Shown: positions 5,998-14,081, numbered from the stretch's first letter. The stretch: DNA of 18,288 nt from Haloarculaceae archaeon (GCA_018609945.1 JAHENO010000189.1:1-18288), one strand, 5' to 3'. A program made the numbers and translations. The notes: generated by a model from the letters alone, not told the origin.

Positions 5998-8900
5998 ATG
6001 CACATCAAAGAGCTCGTCCTTGACAATTTCAAGAGTTTCGGCCGGAAGACTCGCATTCCATTCTACGAGGATTTCACCACGGTCAGCGGGCCGAACGGCT
6101 CCGGGAAGTCCAACATCATCGACTCCATTCTCTTCGCCCTGGGGCTCGCGCGCACCTCGGGCATCCGCGCAGAGAAGCTGACCGACCTCATCTACAATCC
6201 CGGCCACCAGGAGGGCGACTCCTTCGAGGGCGAGCGCGAGGCCAGCGTCGAGGTCATCCTCGACAACACCGACGGGACGCTCGACCGCGGCCAGGTCGTC
6301 ACCGCCGCCGGCACCGAGAAGATCGGCGACGTCGACGAAATCGCTATCAAACGACGCGTCAAGGAGACCGAGGAGAACTACTACTCCTACTACTACATCA
6401 ACGGCCGCTCGGTCAACCTCGGCGACATCACGGACCTCCTCGAACAGGCGGGCATCACTCCCGAGGGGTACAACGTCGTGATGCAGGGCGACGTCACCGA
6501 GATCACCAACATGACCCCGCGGGCGCGCCGGGAGATCGTCGACGAGATCGCCGGTGTCGCCCAGTTCGACGCCAAGAAGGAGGACGCCTTCGAGGAACTC
6601 GAGGTCGTCGAGGAACGCATCGACGAGGCCGAACTCCGCGTCGAAGAGAAGGAGGACCGGCTCGACCAGCTCGAAGAGGAACGCGAGGAGGCCCTGAAAT
6701 ACCAGGAGTTGCGCGAGCAGAAGGCCGAGTACGAGAGCTACCGCAAAGCCGCACAGCTCCAGGACAAGCGCGAGGAACTCGAAGAAACCGAGGCCGACAT
6801 CGCCGAGCTAGAGGAGACCCTCGCGGAGCGGGAAGCCGAACTCGACGAGCGCCAGGCGCGGGTGATGGACCTGCAGTCAGACCTCGAGGCGCTGAACGAG
6901 GAGATCGAGCGCAAGGGCGAGGACGAACAGCTGGCGATCAAGCGCGAAATCGAGGAGGTCAAGGGCGACATCGCCCGCGTCGAGGACCGCATCGAGAGCC
7001 AGCAGGAGACCGTCGAGGCCGCCGAGAGCGACCGCCGGGAGGCGTTCGTCGAGATCGACAGCAAACAGGAGACCGTCTCGGACCTCGAAGACGAGATCCA
7101 GGAGGCGAAGGTCGCGAAGTCCTCGGTCGTGGCCGACATGGAGGACCGGAAAGCCGACCTGGCCGAAGTCGAGGCACGCATCGAGGAGGTCGGCGCCCAG
7201 TTCGAGGAGGTCAAAGACCAGCTCGACGAGAAGCGGAGCGAACTGGAGACCGCGAAGGCCGAGAAGAACGACCTCCAGCGCGAACAGGACCGGCTGCTCG
7301 ACGAGGCGCGCCGCCGGTCGAACGAACAGCGCGAGACCGAGGCCGACATCGAGGCGGCCCGCGAGCGGATTCCCGACCTCGAAGCGGACATCGAGGACCT
7401 CGAAGTCGAACTCGAGAAGGCCGAACAGAACCGCGAGACGATCACCGAGGTCGTCGAGGACCTCAAAGCCGAAAAGCGGGAGCTCCAGTCGGACCTCAAC
7501 GACGTCGAGGACGACCTCAACGCCGCCCAGCAGGAGTACGCCGAACTCGAGGCCAAGGCCGGCCAGTCCGGCGACACCTCGTACGGCCGTGCGGTGACGA
7601 CGGTCCTGAACGCCGACATCGACGGCGTCCACGGGACGGTCGCCCAGCTTGGCAGCGTCTCCGGCGAGTACGCCACCGCCTGCGAGACCGCCGCCGGTGG
7701 CCGGCTCGCACAGGTCGTGGTCGACGACGACGCCGTCGGGCAGCGGTGTATCGAGTACCTCAAGTCACACAACGCCGGTCGGGCAACCTTCCTGCCCATC
7801 ACCGAGATGAGCCAGCGGTCGCTGCCCGCGTTGCCCGACCACGCCGGCGTGGTGGACTTCGCGTACAACCTCGTGGACTTCGAGGCCGAGTACGCCGGCG
7901 TGTTCTCGTACGTGCTCGGGGACACGCTCGTCGTCGAGGACATCGAGACGGCACGCGAACTGATGGGGCAGTTCCGCCTCGTCACGCTGGAGGGCGACCT
8001 CGTCGAGAAGTCCGGCGCCATGAGCGGCGGCTCGAAGAAGGGGCCGCGGTACTCCTTCGAGGGCAGCGAGGGGAAACTCGACCGGCTCGCACGCCGCATC
8101 AACGACCTGGAGGACGAACGCCAGTCGATCCGGGCGGACATCCAGGACGTCGAGGAGCGCCTCGAGGACGCCCGCGACCGCCAGTCCGAGGCCGCCGAGC
8201 AGGCCCGCGAGATCCGGGCCGAGATCGAGTCCAAGGAGAGCGAGATATCGGAGACGGAGGCGGAGATCGAACGCCTCGAGGAGACGCTCGCGGAGATCGA
8301 GGAGGAACGCGAATCCGTCTCCGAGCAGATGGACGACCTCGAGGAAGAGATCGCCACCCAGAACGAGACCATCGCCGGGATCGAGGCCGACATCGAGGAG
8401 CTCGAATCGGAGATCGAGGACTCGGAACTGCCCGAACTCACCGCCGAGGCCGAGTCCATCCGCGAGGAAATCGACGACCTCGAACGCGAACGCGACGGGT
8501 ACGACAGCCGGATCGAGGAACTCGAACTCAAAAAGGAGTACGCCGAGGACGCCATCGCCGACCTCCGGGAAGACATCGCGGAAGCAAAAGAGCGCAAGGC
8601 CGCAGCCCAGGAACAGATCGAGGAGCTGGAGGCTGAAATCGAGGCGAAGGAGGCGACCCTGGCCGAGAAAGAGGCGGCCGTCGCCGAACTGGAGGAAGAA
8701 CTCGCGGAACTGAAAGACGAGCGCGAGGACCTGAAAGCGGAGTTGAGCGAGGCCCGCCAGGCCCGCGACGAACAGCGCGAGCAGGTGGCGAGCGTCGAGT
8801 CGGACCTGGGCGAGGCCCGCGAGGAGGCCGACCGCCTGGAGTGGGAGATCGAGGAACTGGAAGCCGAGGTCGGGGACTTCGACCCCGAGGAGGTACCCGA

Positions 8901-9588
8901 CCACCACGTCGTCGAATCCGAGATCGGCCGCCTCGAGGCGGAGATGGAGGCCATGGAGCCGGTCAACATGCTCGCAATCGAGGAGTACGACCGCGTGGAG
9001 GAGGAACTGGAGGACCTACTGGAGAAGAAGGCGACGCTGGTCGAGGAGGCCGACGGGATCCGCGAGCGCATCGAGAGCTACGAGGCCCGCAAGAAGGAGA
9101 CGTTCATGGAGGCCTTCGACGCCATCGACGAGTACTTCCAGGACGTCTTCGAGCGCCTCTCGGACGGCACGGGACGGCTCCACCTCGAAAACGAAGAGGA
9201 CCCATTCGACGGCGGGCTGACGATGAAAGCCCAACCCGGCGACAAACCCATCCAGCGCCTGGAGGCGATGAGCGGCGGGGAGAAGTCCCTGACCGCGCTC
9301 GCCTTCATCTTCGCCATCCAGCGGCACAACCCCGCGCCCTTCTACGCGCTGGACGAGGTGGACGCGTTCCTGGACGCCGCCAACGCCGACCTCGTCGGGG
9401 AGATGGTCGACGAACTGGCCGGGGACGCGCAGTTCGTCGTCGTCTCGCACCGCTCGGCGATGCTCGAACGCTCCGAGCGGGCCATCGGCGTCACCATGCA
9501 GGAGGACAATGTCTCCGCAGTGACCGGCATCGACCTCTCGGGCGAGCCCGACGGCGACGGTGAACCGGAGGTGCCCGCGGATGACTGA
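5998..9588 (+). CDS. smc: Chromosome segregation protein SMC
   Basis: This 1196-aa protein has the normal length for an SMC ATPase, the motor of the condensin-like complex that loops and compacts chromosomal DNA. The N-terminal head starts MHIKELVLDNFKSFG, with Walker A GPNGSGKSN at 31-39. A long acidic coiled coil (about 170-510) leads to the hinge (about 528-650; SYGRAVTTVLNADIDGVHGT through ATFLPITEM). A second long coil runs to about 980. The C-terminal head carries the ABC signature LEAMSGGEKSLTALAF (SGGEK from 1092) and Walker B FYALDEVDAFLD (Asp1119, Glu1120). All catalytic elements are intact. Its last 8 bases (ATGACTGA, 9581-9588) contain an ATG that resembles the displaced original scpA start. 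Confidence 0.98.
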   Translation: MHIKELVLDNFKSFGRKTRIPFYEDFTTVSGPNGSGKSNIIDSILFALGLARTSGIRAEKLTDLIYNPGHQEGDSFEGEREASVEVILDNTDGTLDRGQVVTAAGTEKIGDVDEIAIKRRVKETEENYYSYYYINGRSVNLGDITDLLEQAGITPEGYNVVMQGDVTEITNMTPRARREIVDEIAGVAQFDAKKEDAFEELEVVEERIDEAELRVEEKEDRLDQLEEEREEALKYQELREQKAEYESYRKAAQLQDKREELEETEADIAELEETLAEREAELDERQARVMDLQSDLEALNEEIERKGEDEQLAIKREIEEVKGDIARVEDRIESQQETVEAAESDRREAFVEIDSKQETVSDLEDEIQEAKVAKSSVVADMEDRKADLAEVEARIEEVGAQFEEVKDQLDEKRSELETAKAEKNDLQREQDRLLDEARRRSNEQRETEADIEAARERIPDLEADIEDLEVELEKAEQNRETITEVVEDLKAEKRELQSDLNDVEDDLNAAQQEYAELEAKAGQSGDTSYGRAVTTVLNADIDGVHGTVAQLGSVSGEYATACETAAGGRLAQVVVDDDAVGQRCIEYLKSHNAGRATFLPITEMSQRSLPALPDHAGVVDFAYNLVDFEAEYAGVFSYVLGDTLVVEDIETARELMGQFRLVTLEGDLVEKSGAMSGGSKKGPRYSFEGSEGKLDRLARRINDLEDERQSIRADIQDVEERLEDARDRQSEAAEQAREIRAEIESKESEISETEAEIERLEETLAEIEEERESVSEQMDDLEEEIATQNETIAGIEADIEELESEIEDSELPELTAEAESIREEIDDLERERDGYDSRIEELELKKEYAEDAIADLREDIAEAKERKAAAQEQIEELEAEIEAKEATLAEKEAAVAELEEELAELKDEREDLKAELSEARQARDEQREQVASVESDLGEAREEADRLEWEIEELEAEVGDFDPEEVPDHHVVESEIGRLEAEMEAMEPVNMLAIEEYDRVEEELEDLLEKKATLVEEADGIRERIESYEARKKETFMEAFDAIDEYFQDVFERLSDGTGRLHLENEEDPFDGGLTMKAQPGDKPIQRLEAMSGGEKSLTALAFIFAIQRHNPAPFYALDEVDAFLDAANADLVGEMVDELAGDAQFVVVSHRSAMLERSERAIGVTMQEDNVSAVTGIDLSGEPDGDGEPEVPADD

Positions 9589-9729
9589 CGAGACGCTCGC
9601 TTCGCTCGCGTCTCGTGGGTCGCAGGAAACCGAGCGAAGCGAGGTTTCCTGCTCTGAATTTGATGGGCAGGCGCGTCTCTCGGTGGCTGGTCGGTCGGCG
9701 CGTCACGAACTCCTACGGGGGTGTCTGGC
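9588..9729 (+). repeat. Palindromic insertion between smc and scpA (two hairpins with complementary loops)
   Basis: Hairpin 1 has a 9-bp perfect stem, ACGAGACGC (9588-9596) with GCGTCTCGT (9608-9616), around the 11-nt loop TCGCTTCGCTC. Hairpin 2 has a 10-bp perfect stem, GCAGGAAACC (9622-9631) with GGTTTCCTGC (9643-9652), around the loop GAGCGAAGCGA. The loops are exact reverse complements. The segment separates ATGACTGACGA (9581-9591) from the similar GTGACAGACGAAGAG (9730-), as if an original scpA start overlapping the smc stop had been split. A 50-aa frame runs through it from 9581 to the TGA at 9731-9733, overlapping the scpA GTG, but shows no protein-like conservation that I can recognise. 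Confidence 0.75.
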
Positions 9730-10752
9730 GTGACAGACGAAGAGATTCCGCTCAACATCACCGGGCACGAGGAGCGGGAGGCGCCACGCGCCTCCGACAA
9801 GTCGAGCGGCGACGAGCCGCGAGACAGGGAAGCGCCCAGCGCTTCCAACAAGTCGCGCGGCGGTGGACCGCAAGACGAGGACGTACCAGGCCCGAATCCG
9901 CCAGCCACGCTCGACGATGGCGACGACGTCGGGAGCGAGACGCTGGAGTCGGAGACAGCCGACGAAGAGGACGACGAGGAGGTCGAACCGGTCGAGGTGC
10001 TCGTCCAGCTCGCCAAGGACGGCGAGATCGAGCCCTGGGACATCGACATCGTCGCGGTGACCGACAAGTTCCTGGACCGCATCGACGAGGCGGACCTGCG
10101 GACCTCGGGCCGGGCGCTGTTCTATGCGAGCGTCCTCCTGCGGATGAAAGGCGACGCGATGCTGGAGGGCGACGACGAGGAGCCCGCCGAGCCCGAGCCG
10201 TGGGAGCAGCCGATGGGCGAGATCGAGCCCGAGGGCCCCGACCCGTTCGCGGCGCTGGAACAGGAGATAGACCGCCGGCTCGAACGCAAGCGCGCCCGGG
10301 GGATGCCCCAGACGCTGGACGAACTGGTCCGCGATCTGCGGGAGGCCGAGCGGGACACCTGGTGGAAAGAGTCCCGCGAGTACGACACCAGCGACTCGCC
10401 GGACGGGTTCCACCGGGGCACCCAGGAACTGGACTACCGGGCGACCGACGACCGCCGCATGGACGACGAGCCCACGGCGGCGGACGTGACCGGGACCGCC
10501 CACGCCGAGAACATCGACGACATCGTCGACAGCGTCTACGGTGCCCTGCGCGAACACTACGAGGCGGGCCGCGAGGAAGTGCTGTACCGCGAGATCGACG
10601 ACGCCGGCGGGTCGCGCGTCGAGACGTTCCTCGGCCTGCTCTTCCTGGCCCACCGCGGCCGCGTCCGTCTCCAACAGGACGAACTCTTCGGCGACCTCTG
10701 GGTCCAGGATCCCGGCATGGCGACCACGTCGGGCGAGGCCGTCGCCGACTGA
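9730..10752 (+). CDS. scpA: Segregation and condensation protein A (kleisin ScpA)
   Basis: This 340-aa protein is the kleisin that bridges the two SMC heads. The conserved N-terminal kleisin segment is EPVEVLVQLAKDGEIEPWDI through VTDKFLDRID (about 92-124), followed by a helix (SGRALFYASVLLRMKGDAML). The C-terminal winged helix is at about 255-335 (NIDDIVDSVYGALREHY through VETFLGLLFLAHRGRVRLQQ). Residues about 16-90 are an unusual disordered acidic extension containing two 17-aa repeats. I chose GTG at 9730 because it yields MTDEEIPLNITGHE, matching the MTDE at 9581. GTG at 9721 would add three residues. No scpB follows. Confidence 0.93.
   Translation: MTDEEIPLNITGHEEREAPRASDKSSGDEPRDREAPSASNKSRGGGPQDEDVPGPNPPATLDDGDDVGSETLESETADEEDDEEVEPVEVLVQLAKDGEIEPWDIDIVAVTDKFLDRIDEADLRTSGRALFYASVLLRMKGDAMLEGDDEEPAEPEPWEQPMGEIEPEGPDPFAALEQEIDRRLERKRARGMPQTLDELVRDLREAERDTWWKESREYDTSDSPDGFHRGTQELDYRATDDRRMDDEPTAADVTGTAHAENIDDIVDSVYGALREHYEAGREEVLYREIDDAGGSRVETFLGLLFLAHRGRVRLQQDELFGDLWVQDPGMATTSGEAVAD
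9778..9879 (+). repeat. Two tandem 51-bp palindromic repeats inside scpA
   Basis: Unit 1 (9778-9828) encodes EAPRASDKSSGDEPRDR and unit 2 (9829-9879) encodes EAPSASNKSRGGGPQDE. Each begins with an 8-bp stem and 3-nt loop: GGAGGCGC-CAC-GCGCCTCC (9777-9795) and GGAAGCGC-CCA-GCGCTTCC (9828-9846). The stems differ by a compensated G-C to A-T pair. A second, weaker dyad lies in each unit (CGGC...GCCG near 9807-9819; CGG...CCG in unit 2). The length is a multiple of three, so the frame is kept. It lies in the non-conserved ScpA N-terminus. Confidence 0.85.
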
Positions 10753-10785
10753 CTCCAGGAACCGTTGTACGAGACGGCACTACGA

Positions 10786-11112
10786 GTGTCGAGACCGGCA
10801 AGAAAGCCCCCGCGTGCTGGGCTCGGGGGACCGCACCTGCGCTCCTCGCTTCGCTGCGGTGTCTGCGGGCGACCCCCGGAGTCGCCCGCAGGCTAGCGAG
10901 ACCGGTAGGTCTCGCCCTGCTTGGCGGGTCCGCCGTCGCCCAGCCCGCGGCCCCTTTCATTCCCACCCCACCCAACTGCGGGCCTGCCCTTCCCCGGGTC
11001 GCTTGGCCTCGCGCGTCCGCGCTCGGAACGCACTTCCGGCCGCTCTGCGGTGGCGCGCGCTGTCGTTCCCGCGAGCGGAGCGAGCGGCCGGGGGCTTTCA
11101 TGCTGTTGACAC
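10786..11112. mobile_element. MITE-like element with terminal inverted repeats, non-coding
   Basis: The 446 bp between scpA and the next small gene hold no credible gene. GAAAGCCCCCG (10802-10812) is perfectly inverted at 11089-11099, and the match extends outward imperfectly to GTGTCGAGAC (from 10786) and GTTGACAC (to 11112). Internal hairpins are CTGCGGGCGAC/GTCGCCCGCAG (10863-10873 with 10881-10891, 11 bp perfect) and GCGAGACC-GGTA-GGTCTCGC (10896-10915). TCGCTTCGCT (10846-10855) and GAGCGGAGCGA (11073-11083) are near copies of the loop motif of the smc-scpA insertion. No transposase and no clear target duplication are seen. A structured RNA is the alternative reading. Confidence 0.55.
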
Positions 11113-11198
11113 GGGGTTTCTCCATGCTCATCTCTGTTTGATTGAGCGATTGCACCGACCCGAGCGTTCTTGTGGCTCCAGTCCTGGGTAGCGTACGT

Positions 11199-11369
11199 AT
11201 GCCTTGCAGGTGTTCAGGCTCACACGCGAAGCGTGGCGCGACCATCGGTGCGAGCGTCGGCGCGGCACTCGGCAGCCCGCTCGGTCCCGTCGGTGCCGGC
11301 GTCGGCGCTGGCTTCGGCGGCGCGACGGGCTATCTGGCCGGATACGCGCGCGACCAGATCCCGCCCTGA
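11199..11369 (+). CDS. Small glycine-zipper membrane-associated protein, 56 aa
   Basis: The protein starts MPCRCSGSHAKRG and continues with a dense GxxxG pattern (GATIGASVGAALGSPLGPVG, then AGVGAGFGGATGYLAG), ending YARDQIPP. Two glycine-zipper helices, either membrane-inserted or self-associating, are the likely structure. Two N-terminal cysteines (Cys3, Cys5) may be functional. Such short glycine-zipper proteins are often unannotated in haloarchaea. The frame is open to a TTG at 11142, but the ATG at 11199 starts directly before the recognisable segment. No clear promoter is seen. The function is unknown. Confidence 0.6.
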   Translation: MPCRCSGSHAKRGATIGASVGAALGSPLGPVGAGVGAGFGGATGYLAGYARDQIPP

Positions 11370-11406
11370 GGGCTGCCGAAGGTGTCGAAGTAGACGTCAG
11401 TTACTC

Positions 11407-11414
11407 TTTTATTT
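11407..11414 (+). promoter_or_regulatory. TATA-like box of the uspA gene
   Basis: TTTTATTT lies about 34 nt before the ATG at 11445 in otherwise GC-rich DNA. It predicts a transcript start near 11436 and a leader of about 8 nt. Confidence 0.55.
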
Positions 11415-11444
11415 CCTCTCGCGTCATATCTCATCCGTGGTAAC

Positions 11445-11888
11445 ATGTACGACGCGATTTTGCTCCCCTACGACGGGAGCAACGAGTCCAAGCGGGGCAT
11501 CGAGCACGGCATCGAACTGGCGTCCAGTCTGGGCGCGACGGTCCACGCGCTGTACGTCGCCGACCTGCCGGGAGCGCCCCGGACCGTCTACTACACCGAC
11601 GACGAGGACGAACTCCACGAGGACTACCAGGCACACGGCGAGGAACTCACCGCCGAGGTCTGCGAGATGGCCGGGTCGGCCGGCGTCGAGTGCGTCGCCG
11701 CAGTCAAATTTGGCAATCCCGCCCGCGAAATCGTCGACTACGCCGACGAGGAGGGCGTCGACGCCATCGTCATGGGCAGCGCCTACGGTGGAGCCTTCCG
11801 CGCCCTGCTGGGAAGCACCACCGACAGGGTCGTCCGGACCGCGACGGTACCCGTCATCACCCACCGTATCCAGCGCGTCGAGGACTGA
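11445..11888 (+). CDS. Universal stress protein UspA family
   Basis: This 147-aa single-domain UspA-fold protein begins MYDAILLPYDGSNESKRGIE, the typical first strand and nucleotide-contacting Asp10. Its C-terminus is GVDAIVMGSAYGGAFRALLG followed by STTDRVVRTATVPVI. The ATP-binding subclass has G-x2-G-x9-G-(S/T). Here the loop is one residue shorter and the second glycine is shifted, although the GST is kept, so nucleotide binding is possible but not certain. The segment 48-66 is very acidic. The protein is expected to be cytoplasmic and dimeric, but the partner pathway cannot be told. The gene has its own promoter and no operon partner. Confidence 0.93.
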   Translation: MYDAILLPYDGSNESKRGIEHGIELASSLGATVHALYVADLPGAPRTVYYTDDEDELHEDYQAHGEELTAEVCEMAGSAGVECVAAVKFGNPAREIVDYADEEGVDAIVMGSAYGGAFRALLGSTTDRVVRTATVPVITHRIQRVED

Positions 11889-11924
11889 GGGACGGCACAG
11901 TGGACGAGCAGGGAGATAGCGTGA

Positions 11925-14081
11925 CTACTCGACGATCCGGCTGGTCCCGGGCGGGAGAAACTCCTGGATGCGGTCGGGACTGGCGACTTTCCGGACGAAG
12001 GACTCGTCGGTGAAGCGCTCGCGGAACTCCCTGTAGGCGCGCTTGGCGACGTCGTTCTGTGCGAACTTGCCCGGTTCGACCTCAATGGTGGTCTCGGCGC
12101 GGTCTTCGATGGGTTCGGACGGCCCGCCGATGACCCGGGTTTCCGGCTGGCAGGTGATGCCGACCGCGACGCCGACCGCGACGTCCCTGTAGTAGGTTCG
12201 GTCCCCCCGGATAGCGAAGCCGCCCTTCTCCAGATACTCGCCGCTCTCGGGTGTCTTCGAGACCTGGTCGGCCCCGACAGCGTAGGCGTCGCCGGCGAAC
12301 TTCCCGTCCTTCCAGACCGAGGAGTACGAGACCGCGAACTGCGCGGCCTCCTCCCTGGAGCGGTCGGGGATTGTGATGTCCTCGTCGTAGGATTCGCTGG
12401 GACCGGTCGCTTTGAGGACCGTCGCCGGACCGCCGTGGGCCTGCGCGTGGAAGAACAGGTCGCCTCGGTCGAGGTACTTCTTGACGATCTCCTCGTTCTC
12501 GTCGGCGTTGCGGCCGCCGATGACCAGAAAGCCGTCGCTCGTGTGGAACCACCGGAAGCGCTCGTACCACTGCTCCGAGGCGCGGACCGGGATCGAGGAC
12601 CGCGAGAGCCAGTCGATATCGTCCTCCTCCTCGACCATCTCCTCGCCCTCGCTTTCGTCGTCCTCCGTCTCCGCGGCGTCCCACTGGTCGCGGCGCTCCT
12701 TGACGCGGGCGAGTTGCTCGCGGGTCTCCGCGATGGCCTCCTGGGCGCCGTCCTTCTTCTCCTCGACGCGCTTTGCCTCGTTGTAGAGGCGGTCGGCGTT
12801 CTTCTCGACGCCGTCGGCGACCCGGAGTGTCACGGTGTACTCGCCGACGTCCATCGTGACCGTTCCCTCGCTGCCGTCGACACTCCGGACGGCCTCGGCG
12901 GCGGGGATGCCCCGCTCGGCGCCCTCCTCGAAGCGGGCCTCGATGTCCGCCCAGGGGGTGCCGTCCTCGCGGGCCGACCGGACCGTCGAGAGCACCTCGT
13001 CGACGAGGTCGTAGTTGGCGTACAGCGTCTCGGCCTTCTCGCGTTCCTGCCGGGCCTGGGCCTCGAAGTCCTCGATGGCGCTCTCCTGTTGCTGGATGAT
13101 GCGCTTCTGTTTCTCGATTTCGGCCGCGAAGTCCGGCCGGTCCCGGCCGCCGTCGTCCTCCTCGTGGTCGGCCTCGAAGTTGGTGAAGTAGTCGTCCAGC
13201 GCGTCGGTGAACGTCTCGAAGGCCACCGGGTGCAGCGCGGCGTGTTCCTCCATCGGGACGGGTGTCACGTCGACGCGCCGAGCAGTTGACTCCTCGGAGT
13301 CCCGGTCGCCACCGTCGTCGCTTCCGTCTCCGCGCTCGTGGTACACGCGCGGGTCGAGGTCGGCGGCCGTCAGGCGGTCGTCGAGGCGCTGGATGGCGTC
13401 GTAGACCGCGCGGTACTCGGCCTCGCCCGCCTCGTCGATGTCCAGCGTCTTGGACACGCCGGCGCGGGTACACAGTTCCTCGCCCCAGAGGCCGCCGAAG
13501 TTCAGCCGCGTGGCCAGCGTCCGCACGATGTCGGTGTCCGAATCGTCCATCCGGGCGGCGAAGGCCTCGAAATCAGCAGTGCGGGGGTCGAATCGGGCGT
13601 CGGGGAACTCGTACTGGGCACCTGGCGCGACGGTCCGGGACTTCAGACGGACTGTCTCCAGGCAGTCGACGACGCTCCCGGTCCCGTCGAGGACGGCCAG
13701 GTTCCCCTCCCCGAACAGTTCCGCGACGATGGTGGTACTGTCGTCCTCGCGCTCGAAGCGCAACTGGAGGATGCGGTCGAAGGCGAACTGGGAGGCCTCG
13801 ACGAGATCGGCGCCCGCGAGGCGGTTCCGGAGCATCATCGCGAAATTGGGGGGCCGTTCGGGCGCCGGCGGGACGTTCTCGGGATCGGCGACCCGGACGT
13901 GTTTGGTCTCGCCGACGTCGACGAGCAGTTCGATCCGCCCGCGGTCGAAATCCCGGAACTTGAGGCGGAGAATGTCCTCGGGGTAGAGGTAGGCCTTCTC
14001 GACGCGTGCGCCGGTGTACCGGTCGAGTTCGCCCGCGAGCGCCGCGAGGTCGACGCTCGTCAGTTCCCGCTTCGGATCCAT
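11925..14081 (-). CDS. rqcH: Ribosome rescue protein RqcH (NFACT family)
   Basis: This 718-aa protein belongs to the NEMF/Rqc2/RqcH family, which binds stalled 50S-peptidyl-tRNA complexes; bacterial members add C-terminal alanine tails. NFACT-N occupies about 1-200: VEKAYLYPEDILRLKFRDFD, RPPNFAMMLRNRL, then FAFDRILQLRF, whose Asp102-Arg103 probably match the DR pair important in bacterial RqcH, and LFGEGNLAVLDG. A helix-hairpin-helix-like part follows (TRLNFGGLWGEELCTRAG, 191-208). A coiled coil spans about 310-480. NFACT-R starts near Trp505 (WYERFRWFHTSDGFLVIGGR, then DLFFHAQAHGGPATVLKATG). An acidic linker at about 245-260 is haloarchaeal in flavour. The older annotation 'fibronectin-binding protein' refers to the same family. 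Its intact domain order suggests a functional gene. Confidence 0.95.
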   Translation of the reverse strand: MDPKRELTSVDLAALAGELDRYTGARVEKAYLYPEDILRLKFRDFDRGRIELLVDVGETKHVRVADPENVPPAPERPPNFAMMLRNRLAGADLVEASQFAFDRILQLRFEREDDSTTIVAELFGEGNLAVLDGTGSVVDCLETVRLKSRTVAPGAQYEFPDARFDPRTADFEAFAARMDDSDTDIVRTLATRLNFGGLWGEELCTRAGVSKTLDIDEAGEAEYRAVYDAIQRLDDRLTAADLDPRVYHERGDGSDDGGDRDSEESTARRVDVTPVPMEEHAALHPVAFETFTDALDDYFTNFEADHEEDDGGRDRPDFAAEIEKQKRIIQQQESAIEDFEAQARQEREKAETLYANYDLVDEVLSTVRSAREDGTPWADIEARFEEGAERGIPAAEAVRSVDGSEGTVTMDVGEYTVTLRVADGVEKNADRLYNEAKRVEEKKDGAQEAIAETREQLARVKERRDQWDAAETEDDESEGEEMVEEEDDIDWLSRSSIPVRASEQWYERFRWFHTSDGFLVIGGRNADENEEIVKKYLDRGDLFFHAQAHGGPATVLKATGPSESYDEDITIPDRSREEAAQFAVSYSSVWKDGKFAGDAYAVGADQVSKTPESGEYLEKGGFAIRGDRTYYRDVAVGVAVGITCQPETRVIGGPSEPIEDRAETTIEVEPGKFAQNDVAKRAYREFRERFTDESFVRKVASPDRIQEFLPPGTSRIVE

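Noticed and set aside
6738..9071. 777-codon Ser-rich minus-strand frame opposite smc
   Set aside because: The antisense of Glu-rich coiled-coil codons yields Ser-rich shadows; no domain is recognisable.
9581..9733. 50-aa open frame between smc and scpA as a gene
   Set aside because: It is made of the two palindromes and repeated SER-type residues. It is more likely the remnant of an interrupted scpA start, though translational coupling through it is possible.
9778..9879. CRISPR array
   Set aside because: There are only two adjacent units with no unique spacers, and they lie in frame inside scpA.
10786..11112. RNase P or SRP RNA gene
   Set aside because: The conserved core motifs of those RNAs are not visible, and the terminal inverted repeats fit a mobile element better.
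9615..11245. Long frames on both strands across scpA and the element behind it
   Set aside because: Arg/Gly/Pro-rich shadows with no family resemblance; they run through the non-coding TIR element.
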